From CAZUCU01 sp964618845 (GTDB taxonomy: Bacteria > Patescibacteriota > Minisyncoccia > Phycocordibacterales > JAACPR01): DNA of 12,503 nucleotides. Both the position numbers and the translations under genes were made by a program. The number at the start of each line of letters is the position of its first letter. Positions within the stretch are counted from its first letter, which is position 1. Below, piece after piece: positions 7,300 through 12,497 of the stretch. Under the pieces are notes generated by a model. The model did not search any database, had not been told where the DNA came from, and saw nothing but the letters and a program-made list of their open reading frames with translations. The DNA lies in assembly GCA_964618845.1 (NCBI GenBank), contig CAZUCU010000020.1:1-12503 (forward strand). The letters are read 5' to 3'.

Positions 7300-7664
7300 T
7301 TATAAAAAAATTTATGAAAAAAATATATGATTTAATTTTATTTTTTAGTTTATTATTAAATTACCAAGTTACTTTTGCACAAAGTTTTAATTTTACCATC
7401 GATGATCCGTTCGGAAATAAATATAAAAGTGTTACTGAAATTATTGCCAAATTTATTGATTTTATTATCAATCTGGGCATTGTCGCAGTGGTTTTGTTTT
7501 TTGTTTATACTGGTTTTCAATTTGTTGCTGCCAAAGGAAACCCAGATGCAATAAACAAAGCCAAAACATCTATGATGTGGACAGTTGTTGGAACATTGGT
7601 GCTCATTGGTGGAAAAGTTTTGGTAAAAGTTTTGGAAAATACTTTATCAGGATTAACAACATAA
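7296..7664 (+). CDS. T4SS pilin-like two-helix protein 2
   Basis: A 122-aa paralogue of the upstream protein. It has a signal peptide ending TFA-Q (about residue 28), an exposed segment FTIDDPFGNKYKS, helix 1 (about 50-72), a loop with AAKGNPDAINKAK and helix 2 (about 84-106). The loop motif 'G-(D/N)-P-(N/D)-x-I-x-K-A' is shared with protein 1 and typical of the VirB2-like family. The start overlaps the preceding stop (ATGA). An alternative in-frame ATG at 7314 would also leave a good signal peptide. Expected location is the cytoplasmic membrane, possibly assembled into a pilus or channel. Confidence 0.8.
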   Translation: MIIKKFMKKIYDLILFFSLLLNYQVTFAQSFNFTIDDPFGNKYKSVTEIIAKFIDFIINLGIVAVVLFFVYTGFQFVAAKGNPDAINKAKTSMMWTVVGTLVLIGGKVLVKVLENTLSGLTT

Positions 7665-7667
7665 AAA

Positions 7668-8213
7668 ATGGATACTTTACAAGATATTTTTAATTGGTTG
7701 ATGGGATTGATGGAGAGCACCGTCTGGCTTTTGGTGTCTTTGGCACTTCTCGGGTTTTTGTGGGGGATTTTAAAATATTTTGTTAAAGCTTCAAATCCAG
7801 GAAACAGAGAAGAATCCAAAAAGTTTATGGCCTATGGGATATTATCACTCTTTGTAATAGTTAGTTTGTGGGGGCTTGTAGTTTTGGTTGGTTCTCTTTT
7901 TGGAATAAACCTTAGAACTTCTAGTGGAGATGTTTTTAGAACCACAGGAAATGTCCCTTCTTCTAGTAGAAATATTTTTGGAACTATAGTAAACGATCCT
8001 TCTGGTAATCTTGATTTGGACGCTACACTTCAACCGAGGTCTGGTTTTGTAAGAGACGGCGGTTCAAATTCTTTACAAATTGGTTCTTCAGCTCCCTCAG
8101 ATCCAGAAGCCACAAGAGAATATACACCACCGGTTCCAAATGATCCTCTCCCTCCGGGCGCAGTTACCGAAGAATGGATAAGAGCACATAATCGATCGAT
8201 AGAACAACATTAA
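7668..8213 (+). CDS. Two-helix pilin-like protein 3 with long polar C-terminal tail
   Basis: A 181-aa protein without a cleavable signal peptide. Two hydrophobic helices (about 14-38 and 54-80) are separated by KASNPGNREESKKFM. The second-helix pattern 'FMAYGILSLFVIVSLWGLV' is shared with the next two proteins (FMFWGIIALFVMVSVWGLV in protein 5), defining a subfamily distinct from proteins 1 and 2. About 100 residues follow helix 2. They are rich in Ser, Pro, Gly and Asn, end with PPVPNDPLPPGA, and are probably disordered and exposed. It lies 3 bases after the previous stop. Its role is not known; a tip, adaptor or anchoring subunit would fit the tail, but that is a guess. Confidence 0.75.
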   Translation: MDTLQDIFNWLMGLMESTVWLLVSLALLGFLWGILKYFVKASNPGNREESKKFMAYGILSLFVIVSLWGLVVLVGSLFGINLRTSSGDVFRTTGNVPSSSRNIFGTIVNDPSGNLDLDATLQPRSGFVRDGGSNSLQIGSSAPSDPEATREYTPPVPNDPLPPGAVTEEWIRAHNRSIEQH

Positions 8214-8262
8214 CAAACACCTGTTAATTAATCACAATAACAAAAATAACATTTAAAAATTT

Positions 8263-8592
8263 ATGAATGATTTAACATCAAAAAATTTAGGAGAGATTGT
8301 TGTGGGGATTATTAATGAAATCTCAATGTATTTTTTAACTTTTATTACTGCACTTTCGGTAGTTGTTTTTATTTGGGGAGTTGTAAAATATATTTATAAG
8401 GGTGATTCTGAAGGTGAAAGAAAAAAGGGGAGGGAACTGATGTTCTGGGGAATAATTGGTCTTTTTGTTTTGTTTGGAATTTGGGGAATTTTAGAAATTT
8501 TAGCTAATACTTTTGGGATAGAATTCAATGTACCACCACAGTTTGATGAAGGTTCTATCCCAATTCCATTTAGAGGACCGCCAAGACCATAA
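8263..8592 (+). CDS. Two-helix pilin-like protein 4
   Basis: A 109-aa membrane protein with no cleavable signal. Helix 1 is at about 22-45 (ending FIWGVVKYIYKG), followed by a charged loop GDSEGERKKGREL and helix 2 at about 58-80 (MFWGIIGLFVLFGIWGIL). A short Pro-rich tail follows (PPQFDEGSIPIPFRGPPRP). It is a clear paralogue of proteins 3 and 5 by the shared 'WG' positions at the start and end of both helices. A 49-base gap precedes it, containing a weak TTAACA/TGTTAA hairpin; no Shine-Dalgarno sequence is present. Confidence 0.75.
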   Translation: MNDLTSKNLGEIVVGIINEISMYFLTFITALSVVVFIWGVVKYIYKGDSEGERKKGRELMFWGIIGLFVLFGIWGILEILANTFGIEFNVPPQFDEGSIPIPFRGPPRP

Positions 8593-8595
8593 TTC

Positions 8596-8604
8596 TGTGG
8601 ATAA
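8596..8604 (-). promoter_or_regulatory. Perfect DnaA-box 9-mer (TTATCCACA on minus strand)
   Basis: An exact consensus DnaA box in the 69-base gap between pilin-like genes 4 and 5, at nearly the same distance from the next ATG (57 bases) as the box at 1252-1260 has from its gene (55 bases). A poor TTGATA and TATAAG/TATTAT candidates at 8644-8652 suggest an internal promoter in this gap, but it is weak. Confidence 0.4.
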
Positions 8605-8661
8605 AGTTTTCTTGATATAAGATATCTAAGTTATACTTAATACTATTATAAGTTTTTATTT

Positions 8662-9036
8662 ATGTTTATGTTTAAAAAATTAAAGTTTTTAGTGGCACCA
8701 TCAATGATGCTTTTGCCTCTTTTGGTTTGGGCACAATCAAACGACGGAGTCCATGGTTTACTTTCCAGAGTTGAACAATTGATCGGTAGGATAATTCCTA
8801 TAATTATTGCTTTGGCATTACTTTTGTTTCTTTGGGGAGTATTGCAATTTTTCTTCACAAAAGATCCAGAAAAACAAAAAAATTCAAAATCATTTATGTT
8901 TTGGGGAATAATAGCTTTGTTTGTCATGGTCTCTGTTTGGGGGCTTGTGAGAATTGTTAGTGAAACAGTTTTTGACAATAGAGCTAATTATAGTAGCCCT
9001 GTGCCTGTTCCCGGTCTTCCAAATCCTAATAGATAA
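8662..9036 (+). CDS. Two-helix pilin-like protein 5 with signal peptide
   Basis: A 124-aa protein with a signal peptide ending VWA-Q at about residue 25, the same ending as in protein 1. Helix 1 is at about 42-65 (ALLLFLWGVLQFF), then a loop TKDPEKQKNSK and helix 2 at about 76-98 (FMFWGIIALFVMVSVWGLV). A short Pro-rich tail PVPVPGLPNPNR ends it. It joins a protein-1-like signal peptide to a protein-3/4-like helix pair, so the six genes form one family diversified in place. A second in-frame ATG at 8668 is also possible. The 69-base upstream gap holds a DnaA box and a possible promoter. Confidence 0.78.
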   Translation: MFMFKKLKFLVAPSMMLLPLLVWAQSNDGVHGLLSRVEQLIGRIIPIIIALALLLFLWGVLQFFFTKDPEKQKNSKSFMFWGIIALFVMVSVWGLVRIVSETVFDNRANYSSPVPVPGLPNPNR

Positions 9037-9051
9037 TAAATAGATAAAAAT

Positions 9052-9357
9052 ATGGCAAAGATAGCATTGGCGGCATCAGAAGAATCTGTAAAAATTCTTC
9101 TGCAGAAAGCAATAATTGCTGTGGTGAATCCAATTATAACATTGTTTTTTATAATGGCGATTTGTGTGTTTGCCTATGGAATATTTGAGTTTATACAAGG
9201 AGTAGATAATCCAGAAGCCAGAACAACAGGACAAAAACATATGATGTATGGAATCGTTGGATTCTTTATAATGATTGCTGTCTTTGCTATCATAAAAGTA
9301 TTAATGAATACTATTGGGGTAAATGATTCAAATACTAACATTTGGGTAATAAAATAG
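9052..9357 (+). CDS. Two-helix pilin-like protein 6
   Basis: A 101-aa membrane protein and the last gene of the plus-strand cluster. There is no cleavable signal. Helix 1 is at about 20-46 (with CVFAYGIFEFIQG), then a loop GVDNPEARTTGQKHMM and helix 2 at about 63-88. The D/N-P-x-x-R-x-x-G-x-x-x-M pattern in the loop and the YG positions match proteins 3-5 with Trp replaced by Tyr or Phe. It begins 15 bases after the previous stop, has no Shine-Dalgarno sequence, and is followed after 34 bases by the convergent terminator. Confidence 0.75.
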   Translation: MAKIALAASEESVKILLQKAIIAVVNPIITLFFIMAICVFAYGIFEFIQGVDNPEARTTGQKHMMYGIVGFFIMIAVFAIIKVLMNTIGVNDSNTNIWVIK

Positions 9358-9374
9358 TTTTGCAATAAATATTT

Positions 9375-9386
9375 AGACATTTAGGA
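9375..9386 (-). repeat. Minus-strand copy of the TCCTAAATGTCT motif
   Basis: The minus strand reads TCCTAAATGTCT, identical to 5018-5029 on the plus strand. It lies just past the hairpin at 9392-9427 when read in the minus direction, the same hairpin-then-motif order as in both copies of the 73-bp repeat. Confidence 0.6.
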
Positions 9387-9391
9387 AAGGA

Positions 9392-9427
9392 AAAACCACC
9401 CTAAGCTTGTAAGCTTAGGGTGGTTTT
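9392..9427. terminator. Bidirectional terminator between convergent genes
   Basis: A perfect 17-bp stem (9392-9408 with 9411-9427) closes on a 2-nt GT loop, with A-run and T-run flanks giving a U-tract in both directions. It lies 34 bases after the last plus-strand pilin-like gene and 9 bases beyond the stop of the minus-strand operon. Stem length and loop size equal those of the hairpins at 1154 and 4962, but the sequence is different. Confidence 0.88.
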
Positions 9428-9436
9428 GAAAAAGTA

Positions 9437-9907
9437 CTAAATTCCAGAAAGGAGAAAGTCTTTCGACCATTCTCCTTCCTGGTAGGATGTCACCATCCAT
9501 CCTCTACCCCCAAACTCCATCTGGAATGTTCCAGATTCGTTTGGGAGAGAGGAATCAAATTCTTGTGTCCATGTGCCCGTCCCGTTTACACGGTCGAACA
9601 CATAGGTCACAAGACACTCCCCATCGGACCACCGACGTCCGATGACCTTGAATGGTGCCTTGTGACGGAAGACGAGAAATTGCTCGTCGTTCCTCACAAC
9701 TTCGACATCCTGATAGAAACGCAGGGTTTGCCCTGGTCTCACCCGGATGTCGGTGATGGTGCTGGGCGGGGGTGGAAGATTTTTCTCTTTTGTCTCACAA
9801 GAGCGAGAGTTTAAAAGAAAAATAAAGGCCCCCAAGCCCAACAGGAACCAAAAGACAATTCGCCTAACAGTTTTTGCTGCAGGCGTTGTTGGTGTCGGTG
9901 TGTTCAT
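9437..9907 (-). CDS. Small membrane-anchored protein, partner of the SPFH gene
   Basis: A 156-aa protein of unrecognised family. A Pro/Thr-rich N-terminus precedes one hydrophobic helix (about 16-33), then a Cys37 and a short charged linker with PPPP. The remainder (about 48-156) looks like a compact beta-rich domain with repeated aromatic/charged strands (for example RFYQDVEVV, FLVFRHKAPFKVI, GTFQMEFGGRGW). The Cys is not in a good lipobox, so it is probably a single-pass membrane protein. Its ATG overlaps the TGA of the SPFH gene by 4 bases (ATGA), implying coupled translation and probably a physical partnership. SPFH proteins are often paired with a small membrane partner such as NfeD, but NfeD homology is not visible here. 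Its first half is clearly more G+C-rich than the left side of the window. Confidence 0.75.
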   Translation of the reverse strand: MNTPTPTTPAAKTVRRIVFWFLLGLGAFIFLLNSRSCETKEKNLPPPPSTITDIRVRPGQTLRFYQDVEVVRNDEQFLVFRHKAPFKVIGRRWSDGECLVTYVFDRVNGTGTWTQEFDSSLPNESGTFQMEFGGRGWMVTSYQEGEWSKDFLLSGI

Positions 9908-10842
9908 TTTTTCTTAAGGGTTTCTGCAAGAGCAACAATCGCCCCCGCAAGTCCCTCATCTATCCCTTCAACCACCAAGTGATGTCGGTTCACTTTCATG
10001 GATTCAGGGTTTTCAGAGGCAATAACAAATTCCATGGCCTCTCGGCCACTTTCTATCCCCAAATCTCCCTTCAGCCTTTTGGCTGCTTTACCACGAAGTT
10101 CAGCACCCTTTGCGGTCTCTCTGGCACTGTTGATTTTGTCAGAGAAATTAACATCGCCAAGTGTGAATTTCATGGTTTCTAACCCATACCGAGAACGGAT
10201 TTGGGTTTTGTTTTCAAAATCTTGTCGAATATTATGTGCAACCGAAGTTTGATTGCACATTATATAATCCGACGAAAATTGTATGAAAGTTTCAGCGGTG
10301 GCCTGCTTGAGGGAGGGGGTTAATTGTTCACGAATTTCTTCGCGAATTTTGTCCATTCCTTTTGCAACCGACCTCAAGAGCCGTGCTGAAGTCATTGGTA
10401 GGCTTAAGATTAAAACTCCTCCTTTGACTTCCAGGTTCAGGGAATCTCCAGAAGTTTCAAATTTTCCATCGAGGAAAATTCGAACCTCTTTTTCGTGCTC
10501 TGTGATGGAATCAAACTCCTCCCAGAAACCACGAAAATGAAACCCGGGCCCTCTGGAGATCAGATGATCAACTCCGCCAGTTGTTAGTGGCTTTTTTCCA
10601 AAATATGGATCAAGCCAAAACGAAACCATATAGGCGGCGTTGACTGTGTACATCCTCGGAACCAGGGGTGCCACCACAAAAGCAGTAGCAATGATTCCAA
10701 AGGTATACACCTTCCAGAGTTCAATCCAGCCCCCGGTCGGTGCCCAAATAAAAAGAGCGACCAGAAAACCGAGGACTATTGGAAGGCCCAACAGGCCAAC
10801 CAAGAAATAGCAAAAACCGATTATTTTGTCTCTCTCATTCAT
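9904..10842 (-). CDS. SPFH/band-7 domain membrane protein
   Basis: A 312-aa protein with two N-terminal membrane helices (about 8-33 and 44-62) and a band-7/SPFH domain after them (prohibitin, stomatin and HflK superfamily, which form membrane-associated oligomeric rings or microdomains). Supporting features are RGPGFHFRGFWE (97-108), the usual entry strand; the ITEHEKEVRIFL...GD strand pair (113-135); the 'R...I...I.E.L.P.L' helix (about 158-180); FTLGDVNFSDKINSARETAK (226-245), the family's 'I.d.....e....k..A' junction; and a charged, Ala-rich C-terminal helix. Two membrane helices instead of one are unusual for the family. It is the first gene of a two-gene minus-strand operon under a near-ideal sigma-70 promoter. 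The roughly 50-base leader has no Shine-Dalgarno sequence near the ATG. Confidence 0.85.
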   Translation of the reverse strand: MNERDKIIGFCYFLVGLLGLPIVLGFLVALFIWAPTGGWIELWKVYTFGIIATAFVVAPLVPRMYTVNAAYMVSFWLDPYFGKKPLTTGGVDHLISRGPGFHFRGFWEEFDSITEHEKEVRIFLDGKFETSGDSLNLEVKGGVLILSLPMTSARLLRSVAKGMDKIREEIREQLTPSLKQATAETFIQFSSDYIMCNQTSVAHNIRQDFENKTQIRSRYGLETMKFTLGDVNFSDKINSARETAKGAELRGKAAKRLKGDLGIESGREAMEFVIASENPESMKVNRHHLVVEGIDEGLAGAIVALAETLKKK

Positions 10843-10896
10843 TTTCTTTTGTTTTAGAACCTTTGCCCCTCAACCGCGAGGAGCTTTCCAGTGGGA

Positions 10897-10926
10897 ATTA
10901 TAGCACAGAAATATACCCTCTGTCAA
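10897..10926 (-). promoter_or_regulatory. Consensus sigma-70 promoter of the SPFH operon
   Basis: On the minus strand TTGACA (10926-10921) and TATAAT (10902-10897) are separated by 18 bp, with a TGC extension directly before the -10. Both hexamers match consensus exactly. The start point should fall near 10890, giving an untranslated leader of about 45-50 bases. Confidence 0.85.
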
Positions 10927-10992
10927 TCATTTTACGCTGAATTAACACTCTTCAAAATATTTTATATTACCTTCACCAGTAACCAAAACAAA

Positions 10993-11021
10993 ACCCCCAG
11001 CGGTCAATGACCGCTGGGGGT
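10993..11021 (-). terminator. Terminator of the secreted-protease gene
   Basis: A perfect 14-bp GC-rich stem (10993-11006 with 11008-11021) around a single central base. Read on the minus strand it begins 8 bases after the stop codon at 11030 and is followed by a TTTTGTTTTGG tract. It separates the protease from the SPFH operon promoter. Confidence 0.85.
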
Positions 11022-11029
11022 GAAAAAAG

Positions 11030-12127
11030 CTACTGACGGGAAAGAGGGAAAGCAGGAACTATGTGAATGTCTTCAACATTCAACTGTTTTTGCTTTTCCT
11101 TATTTATGTCTGTTGAAGATTTTTCCATTAGACCCATCTCTATGGGAGCAGGAACCTCCTCAACTTTAAAGAACATCGAAGGAGCAGATGTTGAATCAAA
11201 CCGTAAAATTTTTTCCCACGGTTTGGGCAAAACTTCTGTCCCCAAGAATCCGGCAAACTCTTCGATTGGCGCCCACGAGGGGCTCTTCAATTGAGGAGTA
11301 GCTACTACTTTGAATTCACTGTTTGCTGGAACCTTGAGAATAAGTTCTATTGTTCCATCAAATTTGTTGTGAATTTCAAAGATTGGTTCTGCGGGGGGTT
11401 GATATTCTGGAGGAAAATTCATCCAATACTCTCCAAATACAGTATACATTGGATGAACAAAACCTTTTGAGTCGGCATTTGGGTTGTATGGATCAGTCCA
11501 ATATCGTCCTGATCCTCCCCAGGTGGTACCAAGAATTTTACCTTGATACCAAATTGGAGATCCAGAATATCCTGGACGCACAGTTACTTCTAGATCTGAA
11601 GATCCATCATCTCTAGAAGTATAATAACGAAAATATTTTCTATAACACTCTCTGGTTTCGGTGTTATTTTCGTACAGATATCCTACTCCCCCAAATTCTC
11701 CGTCGAGAGAATATCCATCAACAAAAATTTCAGGATTTGCAAAATTTGGTGGAGTAAACCACCATGCGGAAGCTGGATCTGTATCTACTTGGGAAGACAA
11801 CTTACAAATAGTCAACTCGTATTCGAAAATTTCTTCCCACTTAGAGACACCGCGACGAACTACCCAAACTTGGGTGACTGTTCGTGTTTGTCCATTTCCA
11901 AAAACCAAAGTTGAACCAATGGCCGGGTACCAGTGTGAACATGAAATTACATACTGGTTTGTTGGTTCAAATAATGTCCCGTACGGACCGTATCCGTCGG
12001 GAAGACCTCCAAGCCCTACCGAAACGGGCTGTTCAGGCTGAGTTGCCAAGCTTGTTTCCAAGCTCAAACATAAGCCCAAACACAAAGTCAACCAGAGACA
12101 GAATTTTCTCATGATTTTAAGGTTCAT
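11030..12127 (-). CDS. Secreted trypsin-like (chymotrypsin-fold) serine protease homologue
   Basis: A 365-aa exported protein. A signal peptide occupies about residues 1-28 (ending SLA-T). A trypsin-like domain covers about 35-235: VISCSHW places the catalytic-type His at 65, EYELTICKL (102-110) aligns with the family's 'D-I-A-L-L-K-L' strand, and RPGYSGSP (184-191) is the GxSGSP nucleophile motif with Ser188. In the aligned triad position Glu104 replaces the usual Asp, and Tyr187 replaces the common Asp before the Ser. The protein may be catalytically altered or inactive, or another Asp may serve. A C-terminal beta-domain (about 248-322; FKVVATPQL...W.P...MFFKV) resembles small C-terminal beta-domains seen in secreted proteins. 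The last 40 residues are charged. The ATG at 12127 sits 8 bases after a -10 box; an internal ATG at 12112 gives a cleaner signal peptide and is the alternative. Confidence 0.75.
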   Translation of the reverse strand: MNLKIMRKFCLWLTLCLGLCLSLETSLATQPEQPVSVGLGGLPDGYGPYGTLFEPTNQYVISCSHWYPAIGSTLVFGNGQTRTVTQVWVVRRGVSKWEEIFEYELTICKLSSQVDTDPASAWWFTPPNFANPEIFVDGYSLDGEFGGVGYLYENNTETRECYRKYFRYYTSRDDGSSDLEVTVRPGYSGSPIWYQGKILGTTWGGSGRYWTDPYNPNADSKGFVHPMYTVFGEYWMNFPPEYQPPAEPIFEIHNKFDGTIELILKVPANSEFKVVATPQLKSPSWAPIEEFAGFLGTEVLPKPWEKILRFDSTSAPSMFFKVEEVPAPIEMGLMEKSSTDINKEKQKQLNVEDIHIVPAFPLSRQ

Positions 12128-12135
12128 TCTACTTT

Positions 12136-12164
12136 TTTATACCATAAAATTATATTTTTGTAAA
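12136..12164 (-). promoter_or_regulatory. Promoter of the protease gene
   Basis: On the minus strand TTTACA (12164-12159) and TATAAA (12141-12136) are 17 bp apart, with a TGG extension before the -10. The ATG at 12127 lies 8 bases past the -10, so the mRNA would begin at or next to the start codon (leaderless). Confidence 0.65.
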
Positions 12165-12203
12165 TGTTGTTCACAATTCAGTGGAGTAAAAAGATAAAAA
12201 ACA

Positions 12204-12232
12204 TTGAATTTAGCTAACAATTATGATATTTT
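12204..12232 (+). promoter_or_regulatory. Promoter of tRNA-Leu
   Basis: TTGAAT (12204-12209), a 17-bp spacer and TATTTT (12227-12232) preceded by TGA form an extended -10 promoter. The tRNA 5' end is 9 bases after the -10, so transcription would start almost at the mature 5' end. Confidence 0.6.
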
Positions 12233-12241
12233 AAAAGGAAT

Positions 12242-12323
12242 GCGCGGGTGGCGAAATTGGTAGACGCGTTAGTCTTAGGAACTAATGGAGTAATCTGTGG
12301 AGGTTCGAGTCCTCTCCCGCGCA
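12242..12323 (+). tRNA. tRNA-Leu (anticodon UAG)
   Basis: An 82-nt class II tRNA. The 7-bp acceptor stem GCGCGGG/CCCGCGC (12242-12248 with 12316-12322) ends in discriminator A12323. The D-arm is GCG...CGC with GG in its loop, and the anticodon stem TTAGT/ACTAA encloses loop CTTAGGA with anticodon TAG (CUN leucine codons). A long variable arm follows, then T-arm GGAGG-TTCGAGT-CCTCT. The CCA end is not encoded (CAT follows A12323) and must be added by the CCA-adding enzyme. Its 3' end is duplicated at 12479-12503. Confidence 0.95.
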
Positions 12324-12330
12324 CATAAAA
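12306..12330 (+). repeat. tRNA 3'-end direct repeat, left copy
   Basis: These 25 bases, from the T-loop through the acceptor 3' strand and into the ACATAAAA flank, recur exactly at 12479-12503. Confidence 0.9.
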
Positions 12331-12370
12331 TAAAAGAGTCCAATGCAAAGCATTGGGCGATTTTATTTTA
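12326..12370 (+). terminator. tRNA-Leu terminator hairpin
   Basis: Outer arms of 10 bp (12326-12335 with 12361-12370) and an inner 7-bp stem CCAATGC/GCATTGG (12340-12346 with 12350-12356) are joined through G-C and G-T pairs and a tandem G-A mismatch. The 3' arm is U-rich. A/T-only outer arms make it usable in both directions. Confidence 0.75.
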
Positions 12371-12374
12371 GTAA

Positions 12375-12497
12375 GCGGAGGGGACTCGAAAGCCGGAGGC
12401 CTAGGGTCCAACCTCGTTTGACGAGGTGGGATGGCCGAGGCGGGGTCGCGACTTTTTTCGTAGAAAAAAAGTTGTGACCGAGTCCTCTCCCGCGCAC
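12375..12497. other. Folded GC-rich element ending in a copy of the tRNA-Leu 3' end
   Basis: About 123 bp with imperfect terminal inverted repeats: GCGGAGGGGACTCG (12375-12388) pairs with CGAGTCCTCTCCCGC (12479-12493). Inside are two hairpins. One uses GCC/GGC (12392-12394 with 12439-12441), GGCC/GGCC (12398-12401 with 12433-12436) and ACCTCG/CGAGGT (12411-12416 with 12422-12427, loop TTTGA). The other, 12445-12478, has a 14-bp stem directly abutting the terminal stem. Together they make a three-way junction. The right end is a copy of the tRNA T-arm/acceptor 3' half. No protein-coding gene is supported. It may be a small non-autonomous mobile or satellite-type element or a structured RNA; which one is not known. 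Confidence 0.6.

Noticed and set aside
9563..10540. Several plus-strand open frames across the SPFH operon
   Set aside because: They run opposite to two convincing, overlapping genes with promoter and terminator; no start signals or recognisable protein features.
11067..12114. Plus-strand open frames opposite the protease gene
   Set aside because: The minus-strand frame has a signal peptide, protease motifs, promoter and terminator; the plus-strand frames have none.
12214..12411. Minus-strand open frame of 65 codons over the tRNA region
   Set aside because: It is antisense to tRNA-Leu and its terminator; frames of this kind (with 'RGRGLEPP') are well-known artefacts of tRNA-Leu/Ser antisense translation.
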